A DNA stretch of 64,000 nt from Gemmobacter aquarius (GCF_003060865.1 NZ_CP028918.1:2778001-2842000); one strand, 5' to 3'; shown: positions 9,095 through 18,769, counted from the first letter of the stretch. Notes: generated from the letters alone by a model not told the origin. Numbers and translations are program-made.

Positions 9095-10771
9095 TCAGGC
9101 CGCGTCGCGGCGTTTGAAGTTGGCATCGATGTCGTCGGCGCCTTCGTTCAGGTCAAAGTCGAAGCCGCCGTCGTTGCGCGACACAGGCCGCGCCGCTTTG
9201 GCCGGCTTGCGCGGCGCGGCCGAGGCGGCAGGCCGCATCCGCCCGTTGCCGATGATCACGCCCGCAGGGCTGTCATCGAGCTTGAAGAACTCGATGGCCG
9301 AGGCCAGCGCATCGGACTGGCTCGCCAGTTCGGTCGCCGAAGACGACATCTCTTCGGACGCGCTGGTGTTTTGCTGCGTCACCTTGTCGAGCTGCTGGAT
9401 CGACATGCTGATCTGCGCCGATCCGGTCGCCAACTCGCGCGACGCAGACGAGATTTCGGTCACCAGCGCGCTCGTCTTCTCGATGTCGGGCACCAGACCC
9501 AGCAGCATCTCGCCTGCGCTCGCCGCCGTCCGCACCGTGCTCGCCGACAGCGACGAGATTTCCGCCGCCGCCGTCTGGCTGCGTTCGGCCAGCTTCCTGA
9601 CCTCGGCCGCAACCACCGCAAAGCCACGGCCATGCTCGCCCGCCCGCGCCGCTTCCACCGCCGCGTTCAGCGCCAGAAGGTCGGTCTGCCGCGCGATTTC
9701 CTGCACGATCATGATCCGGTCGGCAATGGTCTGCATCGCCTGCACCGCATCGGCCACGACCTTGCCGCTGGTGCGCGCATCCTCGGCCGATTTCACGGCG
9801 ATCCGCTCGGTGATCGACGCGTTGTCGGCGCTTTGCTTGATGTTGGCCGACATCTCCTCGACCGCAGCGCTCGCCTCTTCGGTCGATGCCGCCTGCTCGG
9901 TCGCGCCCTGGCTCAGCTCTTCCGATGTGGCCGCCATCTGCGCCGATCCCGAAGCCACGTTCCGCACCGCCATCGACACGTTGCCCACCACTTCGCGCAG
10001 TCGCAGGATCATCGCATTTTGCGCGTTCAGCAGGTCGGCAATCTCGTCACGGCCTTGCACCGCTGCCGTCTTGCGCAAATCACCCTCGGCCACGGCCTTT
10101 GCCAGATCGACCGATTGCCCCAGCCCACGCATCAGGCCCGAGATCGTGTACCACGCCGCCACGACCGACGCAGCAAGCCCGATCCCCAACAGGATCAGCA
10201 GATTGCGCGACGAGGCAGCTTGCTCGCCAGAGGTCTCCTCGGCCTGCGCCCGCAGATCCGTACGGATCGCCTCGCGCATCGCGGTAAGCGCATCGCGGAT
10301 GCGCGTTCCCATCTCTTTCAGCTCGCCCTGATAAAGATCATCGGCCGCCTGCATCTGGCCCGACATGGCAAGCTGCATCGTCTTGACGTTCAGCGCATAA
10401 GCCTGCTTGTGCAGCCCTTCGAAATCGTCGACCGCATCGCGCAGCTTGCCGGTGGTGCTGGCCTGCAACTCGGCCACGCGCTTGTCCACGTTGGCGGCCA
10501 GTTCCACCACCTTCGCTTTCTGGCTGTTGATATAGTCCGCAGGCATGTTGGTCATGGGAATCAGCATGTCGGCCACCGCAGTCCGCACCTGCAACTTGGT
10601 CGAAATGACGTCTTCGATCGCCATCAGCTCCGCCACTTCCACATTCACCGTCCGCGCGTAGCGGTCTCCGCCATGGCGAAGATCGGTGATCGCCAGCCCG
10701 ACAGAAACGGCCCACAAGACGAAGATCGTCAGGAAGGTCGCGATGAGTTTGGTCTTGATTGTCAGTTTCAT
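9095..10771 (-). CDS. methyl-accepting chemotaxis protein
   Basis: A transmembrane chemoreceptor of 558 aa. TM1 is at about residues 9-30, followed by a periplasmic four-helix-bundle type sensor (about 35-185), TM2 at about 192-212, a HAMP linker, and a long coiled-coil signalling domain whose hairpin tip ([30 protein letters not shown]) is canonical. The C-terminus is a charged tail ([22 protein letters not shown]) without a recognisable CheR-tethering pentapeptide. It lies between the two cheW genes of the operon. The ligand is unknown. Confidence 0.95.
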   Translation of the reverse strand: MKLTIKTKLIATFLTIFVLWAVSVGLAITDLRHGGDRYARTVNVEVAELMAIEDVISTKLQVRTAVADMLIPMTNMPADYINSQKAKVVELAANVDKRVAELQASTTGKLRDAVDDFEGLHKQAYALNVKTMQLAMSGQMQAADDLYQGELKEMGTRIRDALTAMREAIRTDLRAQAEETSGEQAASSRNLLILLGIGLAASVVAAWYTISGLMRGLGQSVDLAKAVAEGDLRKTAAVQGRDEIADLLNAQNAMILRLREVVGNVSMAVRNVASGSAQMAATSEELSQGATEQAASTEEASAAVEEMSANIKQSADNASITERIAVKSAEDARTSGKVVADAVQAMQTIADRIMIVQEIARQTDLLALNAAVEAARAGEHGRGFAVVAAEVRKLAERSQTAAAEISSLSASTVRTAASAGEMLLGLVPDIEKTSALVTEISSASRELATGSAQISMSIQQLDKVTQQNTSASEEMSSSATELASQSDALASAIEFFKLDDSPAGVIIGNGRMRPAASAAPRKPAKAARPVSRNDGGFDFDLNEGADDIDANFKRRDAA

Positions 10772-10795
10772 GATACTCGGTACCCTTTGGTTGGA

Positions 10796-11278
10796 TCAGG
10801 CCGTTGCCACTTGGGCGGTCTGGGCAGAAAAAATTGCGGGAAGGTCGGGAAGAAGCACAAATCCGGTCGGGCCCTTGTAAAGCCCGATCAGAAAGTCCGG
10901 CGGCCAGATGCTGGCGGTTTCGGGCAGGCGTTCGATGCCCGCCGTTTCGATCGTGGCGACCTCGTAGACCGCGTCGGCCTTGATCGCGACAAGCGCGGGT
11001 TCCCCGTCGAGCGGCAGTTCCAGAACCAGAATCCGGCTCCGCTCGTCCACGCTATCCTCGGTGATCCCCAAAGCGATCTTCAGGTTCGCCAAAGGCACCA
11101 CCGATCCGCGCACGTTCACAACATGCCGCACGAAAGGCGCCGCCCCCGGCACCCGCGTGACAGGCAGCGGGTCGAGGATTTCGCGCAGCGCGCTGGCCGG
11201 TATGGCCAGCGTCTGGCTTCCCAGCGCCATCGTCACCAGCGTGATCTGCGCCTCTTGCTTCAAGCTCTCCAGTTTCAT
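10796..11278 (-). CDS. cheW: CheW adaptor, first copy
   Basis: A 160-residue CheW: ITLVTMALGSQTLAIPASALREIL, then VVNVRGSVVPLANLKIALG and RILVLELP, the usual beta-barrel pattern. The start codon overlaps the cheA stop (ATGA), so translation is probably coupled. It shares only family-level similarity with the frameshifted second copy 1.7 kb downstream, so the two may serve different receptors. An atypical C-terminal extension ends in SAQTAQVATA. Confidence 0.93.
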   Translation of the reverse strand: MKLESLKQEAQITLVTMALGSQTLAIPASALREILDPLPVTRVPGAAPFVRHVVNVRGSVVPLANLKIALGITEDSVDERSRILVLELPLDGEPALVAIKADAVYEVATIETAGIERLPETASIWPPDFLIGLYKGPTGFVLLPDLPAIFSAQTAQVATA

Positions 11279-13362
11279 GCTGCCACCTCTGCAAAGCCCG
11301 TGCCCGCTGCGACCACCGGCCCCGACAGACGGCCCAGCGCGATCAGATGTCCGACGTCGAGGATCAGCGCCACCGACCCGTCGCCAAGGATCGTCGCCCC
11401 CGAAACCGCCCGCACCCCGGAATGCAGCTTCGACATTTGCTTGATGACGGTCTGGTTCGTCCCCACGATCCGGTCGACGACGATGCCGACCCGCGTTTCC
11501 CCCGAACTGACGATCACCACGTTCTGCTCGGCCGAAGGCGTTCCGGCACAGTCAAACAACGACCGCAACCGCAGGAACGGCACGAAATGGCCGCGGATAT
11601 CCAGAAAATCGCCCGTCCGCTTCGGCGTCACCCGGTCCCGCGGCAGCGCCACGATCTCGTGCACCGATGCCATGGGCAGGGTGTATTTCTCGCCCGCCAC
11701 CTCGATCTGCAGGCCTTCGATGATCGCCAGCGTCAGCGGCAGGCGCAGCGTCACGCTTGTCCCCTGGCCCAGCTTCGAGTCGATCTCGATATTGCCGCGC
11801 AGGCTTTCGATGGTGCGCCGCACCACATCCATGCCCACGCCACGGCCCGAAAGCTCGGTCACTTCGGTCGCGGTCGAAAACCCCGGCTCGAAGATCAACG
11901 CGAATATCTGCCCCTCGGTCAGCACGGCATCATGCGCGATCAGCCCCTGCGACACCGCCTTGGCCCGTATCCGCGCCGGGTCCATCCCGCGCCCGTCGTC
12001 GCGTACGCGGATCAGCACCTCGGCCCCTGCATGCTGCGCCGAAAGCTCGATGACCCCGACCGCAGGCTTGCCGCTTTCGGCCCGCTGCGCGGCGGTCTCC
12101 ATCCCGTGGTCGATCGCATTGCGAAGCACGTGAACCAGCGGGTCGGCCAGTTTTTCGATCACCGTCTTGTCAAGCTCGGTATCCTCGCCCAGCACGCTAA
12201 AGCTGACGGGCTTTGCCAGCGTATCCGACAGCCCCATCACCAGACGGCGGAACCGCCCGACCAGCGACCGCATCGGCACCATCCGCATCGTCATCGTCGC
12301 GTCGCGCAGACCTGCCGCCAACCGCGTGATCTGCTCGGCGGTGGTCATCAGCGCCGGATCGCGGCTTTGGCGCGCCAGTTCCGTCAGCCGCGCCTCGACG
12401 ATCACCAACTCGCCCACCGCATCCATCAGCGCATCCAGCCGCTCGGCCGAAACCCGGATCGTCGCCGCCGCTTGCGCCACCGGCACAGCGTCGGATTCTG
12501 CGTTCCCCGCTTTGGCTGGCGTATTGGCCGAACCCGCGCCGCCCAAGCCCGCGCCACCTTGCCGTACGGGCTCCGCTTCGGCCGGTTCAACCGGCGCCAC
12601 AGATACCGGCGGCGCACCCTCCGCCTCGGCCCCGAGCTCGAAGTCGAAACCCGACCCGTCCGAGACCTCAAGCCGCGTCAGCTTCCATTCGGCATCGACG
12701 AAGACAAACACATCCTCGACCTCGGCCTCGGTCACGGTTGCCGGGAGTTCCAACCGCCACACGATATGGCAGGTATCAGGGTCCAGCGTATCGAGCGGCG
12801 GAACATCGGCCAGATCGGCCACGATCCCCGAAGCCCCCAGATCGCGCAATTCCGTCAGCAATATCTCGGGCCGCGCGCCCAGACCAAGCGCCTCGCCCAG
12901 CAGCCGGAACTCCAGCGCCAGCGGCCCCGCTTCGGCTGCATCCGCCCCCGCGGCATCAGCCGCTTCGGGTTCCGCGTCCGGAACCGGAACCGGACCGTCC
13001 CCCAGCGCCACAAGCCCCGCAAGGATCGCCACGCGCCGCCCCTCGGGATCGGCCTTGCCATCCACCAGCCCCGGAATCTCGTCACGCGCGGCCAGCGCCA
13101 GCCGGATCAGGCCGGGCGTCACCGGCACCTCGCCCGCGCGGACCTTGTCGAACTCGGTCTCGAAACTGTGGATGAAGGCGGCAAGGTCGGTGAACCCGAA
13201 CATCGCCCCGCTGCCCTTGACCGTATGCAGGTCGCGGAACACCTGATTGACCAGCGCCATATCCTCTGGCGCCGCCTGAAGGTCCAAAAGCCCGCGCTCC
13301 AGACTGTCGAGCAGATCGCGCAACTCTTCGCGGAACACCGCCGTCATTTCGTCATCGACCAT
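11275..13362 (-). CDS. cheA: CheA histidine kinase
   Basis: The central kinase of chemotaxis, 695 aa. The P1 domain carries the phosphorylated His46 in DLHTVKGSGAMFG. A linker/P2 region of about 200 aa is rich in Ala, Glu and Pro. P3 dimerisation, P4 ATP-binding (HVLRNAIDHGME, RDDGRGMD, GRGVGMDVV, GQGTSVTLRLPLTLAI) and P5 CheW-like domains follow in order. Its ATG overlaps the cheY stop by one base (TAATG). All kinase motifs are intact, so the operon encodes a functional kinase core even if the second CheW is lost. Confidence 0.97.
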   Translation of the reverse strand: MVDDEMTAVFREELRDLLDSLERGLLDLQAAPEDMALVNQVFRDLHTVKGSGAMFGFTDLAAFIHSFETEFDKVRAGEVPVTPGLIRLALAARDEIPGLVDGKADPEGRRVAILAGLVALGDGPVPVPDAEPEAADAAGADAAEAGPLALEFRLLGEALGLGARPEILLTELRDLGASGIVADLADVPPLDTLDPDTCHIVWRLELPATVTEAEVEDVFVFVDAEWKLTRLEVSDGSGFDFELGAEAEGAPPVSVAPVEPAEAEPVRQGGAGLGGAGSANTPAKAGNAESDAVPVAQAAATIRVSAERLDALMDAVGELVIVEARLTELARQSRDPALMTTAEQITRLAAGLRDATMTMRMVPMRSLVGRFRRLVMGLSDTLAKPVSFSVLGEDTELDKTVIEKLADPLVHVLRNAIDHGMETAAQRAESGKPAVGVIELSAQHAGAEVLIRVRDDGRGMDPARIRAKAVSQGLIAHDAVLTEGQIFALIFEPGFSTATEVTELSGRGVGMDVVRRTIESLRGNIEIDSKLGQGTSVTLRLPLTLAIIEGLQIEVAGEKYTLPMASVHEIVALPRDRVTPKRTGDFLDIRGHFVPFLRLRSLFDCAGTPSAEQNVVIVSSGETRVGIVVDRIVGTNQTVIKQMSKLHSGVRAVSGATILGDGSVALILDVGHLIALGRLSGPVVAAGTGFAEVAA

Positions 13363-13727
13363 TACCCGAGCACCTTCTTCACAACCGCCAGCAACTTGTC
13401 TTGCGTAAAGGGCTTCATCATCCAGCCCAGCGCCCCCGCCTCGCGGGCCTGCGCTTTCAGGTCTTCTTGCCCGTCCGTCGAAAGCACCACGATCGGCACG
13501 CCGCGTCCCATCGGATGCTGGCGCAGCGCGCGGATCATCCCCAGCCCGTCAAGGTTGGGCATGTTCTGGTCGGTGATGATCGCATCGATCGCCTGCGACG
13601 TGGCCTTTTCCAGCCCGTCCTTGCCGTCCACCGCCTCGATGACGCTGTAACCCGCCTCTTGCAGCGTCATGGCGATCATGCGGCGGATAGACGGGCTGTC
13701 ATCCACGGTCAGAATGGTCTTGCTCAT
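13362..13727 (-). CDS. cheY: CheY response regulator
   Basis: A single-domain receiver of 121 aa: acidic pair in LTVDDS, phospho-acceptor Asp53 in IITDQNMPNLDG, Thr in VVLSTDG and Lys in MMKPF, all the residues needed for phosphorylation. The frame is open further upstream, but the ATG at 13727 overlaps the STAS gene stop (ATGA) and gives the standard N-terminus. It is the natural partner of CheA next door and the likely target of the CheZ-like protein at the operon end. Confidence 0.95.
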   Translation of the reverse strand: MSKTILTVDDSPSIRRMIAMTLQEAGYSVIEAVDGKDGLEKATSQAIDAIITDQNMPNLDGLGMIRALRQHPMGRGVPIVVLSTDGQEDLKAQAREAGALGWMMKPFTQDKLLAVVKKVLG

Positions 13728-14032
13728 TGCGATAGTCCCGCTGTCAATTCGTCTGCGGCCACATCCGGCATGGGCAATCCCACCGCCGGCAGGGCCAGGG
13801 TCTGCGCTATATTCCAGACCGCGCAACCTTCGGGCATGTGGACATGCAGCCGCCGTCCGGTCCGGTCCGCCAAAGTGCTCGCCGCGATCAGCACCTGAAG
13901 GATGCCCGCATCGGCCTGACTGACCTGCGACACATCCAGCATCGCGTCGCCGGTCGCCAGGGCGGCGGTCAAATCAGCCGCCAAAGCGCGGGCATCGGCC
14001 TGCCGCAAGGCCCCCTGCATCTGTCCAACCAT
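13724..14032 (-). CDS. STAS-domain protein, first gene of the chemotaxis operon
   Basis: A 102-residue single STAS domain (the fold of anti-sigma-factor antagonists and MlaB). The segment AMLDVSQVSQADAGILQVLIAA aligns with the family loop that normally carries the phosphorylatable Ser/Thr (DSSGL, DTAGL); here that position is Ala, so classic phospho-switching is unlikely. It opens the operon and overlaps cheY by 4 bp. Such STAS genes do accompany chemotaxis clusters; the role is not known to me. Confidence 0.8.
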   Translation of the reverse strand: MVGQMQGALRQADARALAADLTAALATGDAMLDVSQVSQADAGILQVLIAASTLADRTGRRLHVHMPEGCAVWNIAQTLALPAVGLPMPDVAADELTAGLSQ

Positions 14033-14410
14033 AAAATCTGCCCCCTTTTACCAGTCAAACAACCGGCACATGCCGGTCAAACAACCGGCACATACCGGTC
14101 CAACAGACGCCACGCGCCTGTGACATCTCCTCAAACGGACGGGTTTTCCGCGCTGTTAGCCGCTCCCCCCAGAAACCCGCGCCCGAAACGGGCAAAAAAT
14201 TCGGGGCCAGACGGGGGCCAGACGGGGGCCAGACGGGGGCCGGACAGCGGCGAACACCCCCGCTTCAGGCGTCACCCCACGGGAAACGCGCCGTTTCCGC
14301 CGCGAAACCCGCGTCACGGGCCACAACCGCCGCAAATTGTTTTAACCTTGAAATTCCCGTTGACAGCCCAAGGCACCGCAATAGGCTGGCCCCCTACCAG
14401 CGAGGTTGCC
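14033..14410. other. divergent intergenic region with two tandem repeats
   Basis: A 378-bp gap between the chemotaxis operon (leftward) and the acyl-CoA ligase (rightward). It must hold both promoters. I see no convincing -35/-10 pair. It contains the 22-bp tandem repeat at 14054-14097 and an 11-bp repeat (about four copies of GGGGGCCAGAC) at 14203-14245. The ligase has GAGG 7 nt before its ATG. Confidence 0.6.
14054..14097. repeat. 22-bp tandem repeat ahead of the chemotaxis operon
   Basis: Two abutting 22-bp units beginning GTCAAACAACCGGCACAT differ at one base; a third, diverged unit may follow at 14098 (GTCCAACAGACGCCA). Each unit contains the near-palindrome CCGGCACATNCCGG. It starts 22 bp upstream of the STAS start codon, so it is a plausible regulator-binding site, though a simple slippage repeat is equally possible. 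Confidence 0.7.
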
Positions 14411-16060
14411 ATGCCTGTCCCCATTCTTGGCCCCATCCTTGGCCCCATCCTTGGCCCCACCGGCCATTCCGACACTTTCACCCGTGACAACCTGCCCCCG
14501 CCGGACCTTTGGCCCGATCTCGTCACCGCAGGCTTCGACTACCCCGAATGGCTCAACGCGGGCGTCGAACTCACCGACCGCATGGTCGAACGCGGCTTTG
14601 GCGACCACACCGCCCTGATCGGCAACGGCCGCTCGCGCACGTACAAGGAACTGGCCGACTGGACGAACCGCATCGCCCATGCGCTTGTCGCCGACTTCGG
14701 CGTGAAACCGGGCAACCGCGTGCTGATCCGTTCGGCCAACAATCCCGCCATGGTCGCGGCATGGCTCGCCGCCACCAAAGCGGGCGCGGTCGTCGTCAAC
14801 ACCATGCCAATGCTCCGCGCGGGCGAGTTGTCAAAGATCGTCGACAAGGCCGAAATCACCCACGCGCTGTGCGACACCCGCCTGATGGAAGACCTCGTCG
14901 CCTGCGAGAAATCCAGCCGCTTCCTGAAAACGGTCATAGGCTTCGACGGCACCGCCAACCACGATGCCGAACTCGACCGCGCCGCCCTTCGCAAACCCGT
15001 CAAATTCGACGCCATCCGCACGGGGCGCGACGATGTCGCCCTCCTCGGCTTCACCTCGGGCACCACCGGCGAGCCCAAAGCCACGATGCACTTCCACCGC
15101 GACCTCCTCATCATCGCCGATGGCTACGCGCGCGAGGTGCTGGGCGTCACCCCCGACGACATCTTCATCGGCTCGCCACCCCTCGCCTTCACCTTCGGCT
15201 TGGGCGGCCTTGCCATCTTCCCGCTGCGCTTTGGCGCGGCGGCGGCGCTTCTGGAACAGGCCAGCCCGCAAAACATGATCGAAATGATCGAAACCCACCG
15301 CGCCACCGTCTGCTTCACCGCCCCCACCGCCTACCGCGTCATGCTCAAAGCCATGGCCGAAGGCGCCGACCTCACGTCGCTCCGCGCCGCCGTATCCGCA
15401 GGCGAAACCCTGCCCGCCCCGGTCTATACCGAATGGATGGAACGCACCGGCAAACCCATGCTCGACGGCATCGGAGCGACCGAGATGCTGCATATCTTCG
15501 TCACCAACCGCTTCTCAGACCACCACCCCGCCTGCACCGGCCGCCCCGTCACCGGGTATGAGGCCCGCATCGTCGACGACACCATGCAAACCCTGCCGAT
15601 AGGCGAAGTCGGCCGCCTCGCCGTGCGCGGCCCCACCGGCTGCCGCTACATGGCCGACGACCGCCAAAGCAAATACGTGCAAGACGGCTGGAACCTGACC
15701 GGCGACAGCTTCTGGATGGACGAAGATGGCCGCTTCCACTTTGCCGCCCGCTCGGATGACATGATCATATCCGCAGGCTACAACATCGCCGGCCCCGAGG
15801 TCGAAGCCGCCCTTCTGTCACACCCCGCCGTGCTGGAATGCGCCGTGATCGGCGCGACAGACGAAGACCGTGGCCAGATCGTCGAAGCCCATGTCGTCCT
15901 TGCACCGGGCCAGACCGGCGACCCGCTCATGGTCAAGCTGTTGCAAGACCACGTCAAAGCCACCATCGCCCCTTACAAATACCCCCGCCGCGTGGTCTTT
16001 ACCGACAGCTTGCCCAAAACCCAGACCGGCAAGATCCAGCGCTTCCGCCTGAAACACTAA
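14411..16060 (+). CDS. acyl-CoA ligase, 2-aminobenzoate/benzoate-CoA ligase type
   Basis: An AMP-forming acid:CoA ligase (ANL superfamily), 549 aa. ATP-binding loop LGFTSGTTGEPKATMHFHRD, adenylate-site motif DGIGATEMLH, hinge motif FHFAARSDDMIISAGYNI and the C-terminal catalytic Lys in PKTQTGKIQR are all present. TMHFHRD recalls 2-aminobenzoate-CoA ligases, but no aromatic-degradation genes lie nearby, so the substrate is open. Residues 5-16 are three copies of the tetrapeptide ILGP encoded by a 12-bp repeat. The frame is open 570 bp upstream, but the ATG at 14411 has a good ribosome site (GAGG) and the expected N-terminus. Confidence 0.85.
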   Translation: MPVPILGPILGPILGPTGHSDTFTRDNLPPPDLWPDLVTAGFDYPEWLNAGVELTDRMVERGFGDHTALIGNGRSRTYKELADWTNRIAHALVADFGVKPGNRVLIRSANNPAMVAAWLAATKAGAVVVNTMPMLRAGELSKIVDKAEITHALCDTRLMEDLVACEKSSRFLKTVIGFDGTANHDAELDRAALRKPVKFDAIRTGRDDVALLGFTSGTTGEPKATMHFHRDLLIIADGYAREVLGVTPDDIFIGSPPLAFTFGLGGLAIFPLRFGAAAALLEQASPQNMIEMIETHRATVCFTAPTAYRVMLKAMAEGADLTSLRAAVSAGETLPAPVYTEWMERTGKPMLDGIGATEMLHIFVTNRFSDHHPACTGRPVTGYEARIVDDTMQTLPIGEVGRLAVRGPTGCRYMADDRQSKYVQDGWNLTGDSFWMDEDGRFHFAARSDDMIISAGYNIAGPEVEAALLSHPAVLECAVIGATDEDRGQIVEAHVVLAPGQTGDPLMVKLLQDHVKATIAPYKYPRRVVFTDSLPKTQTGKIQRFRLKH

Positions 16061-16075
16061 GCGGCCGGACCCAGA

Positions 16076-17629
16076 ATGACAGACCTCGACCTCGCAGCCC
16101 TGACCGCCACCCTCGACAGCCTGCCCAAACGCTTCCCCGGTCCGGGCGGCGTGGCGGGCGTGGTCCGGAACGGCCAGACCATCGCCGCCCGCGCATGGGG
16201 CTACACCGACCTCGACGCGGGCACCCCCATGACCGCCGCCACCCGCCTGCCGCTCTGCTCCATCACCAAACAATTCACCTGTCAGGCCCTGCTGTCCCTC
16301 TTCCCCGACCCCGACCGCCTGAACGACCGCGTGGCCCGCTACCTGCCCGCCTTTACCGGCCTCTTGCCCACCATCCGCCAGCTTGCCCACAACCAATCCG
16401 GCCTGCGCGACTACTGGGCGCTGACCGTCCTGCAAGGTGCCCGTGCCGAACAGCCCTTCCGCCGCGAAGACGCCCTGCCCCTCGTCGCCCGCATGAAGAC
16501 CGGCCACTTCCCCCCCGGCACGCAATACTCCTACTGCAACTGCAACTTCCGCATCCTGTCCGAGATCGTCGAGGCCGAAACCGGCGAAGCCATGGCCGCC
16601 CTTTACGACCGCCTCGTCTTCGCCCCTGCGGCCATGAAAACCGCCACCCTCACCGCCGACACCAGCCGCCCCGCCGATGGCGTCACCGGCTACGAAGGCA
16701 CCGACGCGACCGGCCATTTCCCCGCCGAAAACGCGATCTACTGGGTCGGCGATGCAGGCATCTCCGCCTCGCTCGACGACATGCTCGCCTATGAGGCATG
16801 GATCGACACCACCCGCGACGACCCCGACAGCCTGTATAACCGCGCCACCCGCCGCCCCCGCTTTGCCGATGGCGCGCCTGCCTCCTACGGCTTTGGCCTT
16901 GCCCACCGCAGCATCGCGGGCCGCGCCTTCACCGGCCATGGCGGCGCGCTGCGCGGCTTTCGCGCCCACCGCATCACCTGCCGCGACGAACGCCTGTCGG
17001 TCGTCGTGCTGTTCAACCACGAAGCCAGCGCCCAAGCCGCAGCCGACGCCTTGGCCGAAGCCGCCCTTGGCCACCGCACCCCCGCCCCCGCACCGGTCAC
17101 GACCGCGATGGACGGCCAATACCTCTGCCCGCAGGGCCTGCGCGCCACGCTCGTCGCAGGCCGCACCACGGCCAGCCTCGCCTATGCCACCGCCCCCGAT
17201 ACGCTGCGTGCCACGGGCGACGCCCTCGCATCGCCCACCGTGACCGTCACCCGTCAGGGCGACGCTCTGACGATGCAGCGCACAGCCGATAACCTGACCA
17301 CCCCCCTCGCCCCGCTTCCCATCCTCGACCGCGCCGACCCCGCCCCGCTCACCGGCAGATGGCACGCGCCCGAACTGGATGCGACGCTGGAAATCATGGC
17401 CCGCGACGGTGCCGCCTACGCCCGCTTCACCGGCATGCTCGGCACCGGCCGGATCGAGCGTATGGCCCCCGCAGGCCCCGATGTCTGGACCATAGCCACC
17501 CGCCGCGCGATGGACGCCCCCGCCCCCGGCGACTGGACACTGATCCTTGCGCGTGATGCCAGGGGCACACCCACCCACCTCACCTTGGGATGCTGGCTCG
17601 CCCGTGGCATCGTCTACTCGCGGGCCTGA
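16076..17629 (+). CDS. dap: D-aminopeptidase (peptidase S12)
   Basis: A penicillin-binding-protein-like serine hydrolase that releases N-terminal D-amino acids, 517 aa. The active site reads S62-I-T-K65, Y153-C-N155 and H288-G-G, nearly the same numbering as I recall for the Ochrobactrum D-aminopeptidase (Ser62, Lys65, Tyr153, His287, 520 aa). Two further beta-barrel domains follow after about residue 330, as in that enzyme. No signal peptide is seen, so it is probably cytoplasmic. It starts 15 nt after the ligase stop, suggesting co-transcription without an obvious pathway link. A weak GC hairpin lies in the 130-bp gap after it. Confidence 0.88.
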   Translation: MTDLDLAALTATLDSLPKRFPGPGGVAGVVRNGQTIAARAWGYTDLDAGTPMTAATRLPLCSITKQFTCQALLSLFPDPDRLNDRVARYLPAFTGLLPTIRQLAHNQSGLRDYWALTVLQGARAEQPFRREDALPLVARMKTGHFPPGTQYSYCNCNFRILSEIVEAETGEAMAALYDRLVFAPAAMKTATLTADTSRPADGVTGYEGTDATGHFPAENAIYWVGDAGISASLDDMLAYEAWIDTTRDDPDSLYNRATRRPRFADGAPASYGFGLAHRSIAGRAFTGHGGALRGFRAHRITCRDERLSVVVLFNHEASAQAAADALAEAALGHRTPAPAPVTTAMDGQYLCPQGLRATLVAGRTTASLAYATAPDTLRATGDALASPTVTVTRQGDALTMQRTADNLTTPLAPLPILDRADPAPLTGRWHAPELDATLEIMARDGAAYARFTGMLGTGRIERMAPAGPDVWTIATRRAMDAPAPGDWTLILARDARGTPTHLTLGCWLARGIVYSRA

Positions 17630-17758
17630 CAGCGACGCACCGGACACCTTGCCCGTGCCCTTGCCTTGACCGCACGGCACGCGACACCTTAGCCCGCCGC
17701 AGCTTCGCGCAGCGGGCAACAAGCGGCTTCTCGATTCACCAAAGCGCCGCCTCGACAC

Positions 17759-18664
17759 TCACTTTTCAGATCTTGTGCAGCTCTTGAGGTAGTCGATCAA
17801 CCAGCGCCCCGCCGGACCGGGCGGGGTGGTGGCCTTGTAAACCGCCAACATGGGCAACGTGACTCTGGCCTGCGGCACCTCTTGCAGGTCGAGCGTCACC
17901 AGACGCCCCGCCTTGATGTCGGCCTCGACCGCATGCGACGGCATGCTGCCCCAACCAAGGCCGCGCAAAATGAAAGCCTGCTTGGCAAAGAGATCGGCCA
18001 ACCGCCAGGTCGACGGAGAGACCACGTTATAATCGTTGCCAGACGACAGCGCTGACCGGTCGGTCAAGACCAGCTGCACATAGCGCGCAAGCTCTGTGCG
18101 CGGGATCGGCCCCGGATAGGCTGCAAGCGGATGATCGGGCGCTGCAACCGTGATCAGATCGATCCGTGTGATGTCTTCCACGATCAAACCCTGTGGCGGG
18201 GTCGGAAACGACGCCACAAGCGCAAGCCCCGCCCTGCCATCCAGCACCGGCTCGATGACTCCGCCCAAAGCCTCGACCGAGATGCGAAGCGGGGTCCTCG
18301 GAAACTCGGCATAGAACGCATGCGCGGCGTCGGACAGCGCATCTAGCGGAAAGAACACATCGAAGACAGCGACGAGTTCAGCCTCGAGCCCGTCGGAAAT
18401 TCCCTTGGCGCGGGCCTTCATAGCATCGACTCCGGCCACGACGGCGCGTGCATCGTGCAGCAGCACCACCCCCGTCGGCGTCAGCTTGGGGTAGCGGTTC
18501 GTTCGGTCAAAGATCGTGACCCGCAACTGTGCTTCCAGATTGGCGATGGATTCGCTGACCGCCGATTGCGTTCGGTTCAGGCTGCGCGCGGCTGCGGAAA
18601 AGCTGCCCTCGTCGGCCGCAGCGACGAAGATCCGCAGTTGATCGAGAGATACACCGTCAAGCAT
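17759..18664 (-). CDS. LysR-family transcriptional regulator
   Basis: A 301-residue LysR regulator: N-terminal winged helix (LRIFVAAADEGSFSAAARSLNRTQSAVSESI) followed by the periplasmic-binding-like effector domain. The ATG at 18664 matches the usual start 5-6 residues before the HTH; the frame continues 12 codons upstream without support. It is transcribed away from the SDR operon at 18770, the standard LysR arrangement, with an ATC-N9-GAT palindrome in between. It most likely controls the SDR/SnoaL/MBL operon and itself. The effector is unknown. Confidence 0.92.
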   Translation of the reverse strand: MLDGVSLDQLRIFVAAADEGSFSAAARSLNRTQSAVSESIANLEAQLRVTIFDRTNRYPKLTPTGVVLLHDARAVVAGVDAMKARAKGISDGLEAELVAVFDVFFPLDALSDAAHAFYAEFPRTPLRISVEALGGVIEPVLDGRAGLALVASFPTPPQGLIVEDITRIDLITVAAPDHPLAAYPGPIPRTELARYVQLVLTDRSALSSGNDYNVVSPSTWRLADLFAKQAFILRGLGWGSMPSHAVEADIKAGRLVTLDLQEVPQARVTLPMLAVYKATTPPGPAGRWLIDYLKSCTRSEK

Positions 18665-18676
18665 GGCCTGTCCTCT

Positions 18677-18691
18677 ATCGGTTTGCCCGAT
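18677..18691. promoter_or_regulatory. LysR-type operator (ATC-N9-GAT)
   Basis: ATCGG-TTTGC-CCGAT is a 15-bp dyad of the classic LysR ATC-N9-GAT form, 13 bp before the lysR start codon and 79 bp before the divergent SDR start. Position and symmetry fit an autoregulatory and activating site. Confidence 0.55.
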
Positions 18692-18769
18692 GGATAGCAC
18701 AATCTAACACAGGCTTCTCCGTTTTCTTTTGGCATGGCACCTACGCAGCAAGAGCAAGAGGAGCCAGAA

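Noticed and set aside
14054..14245. Clustered direct repeats as a possible CRISPR array
   Set aside because: Units abut without spacers, copy number is two to four, and no cas gene is near.
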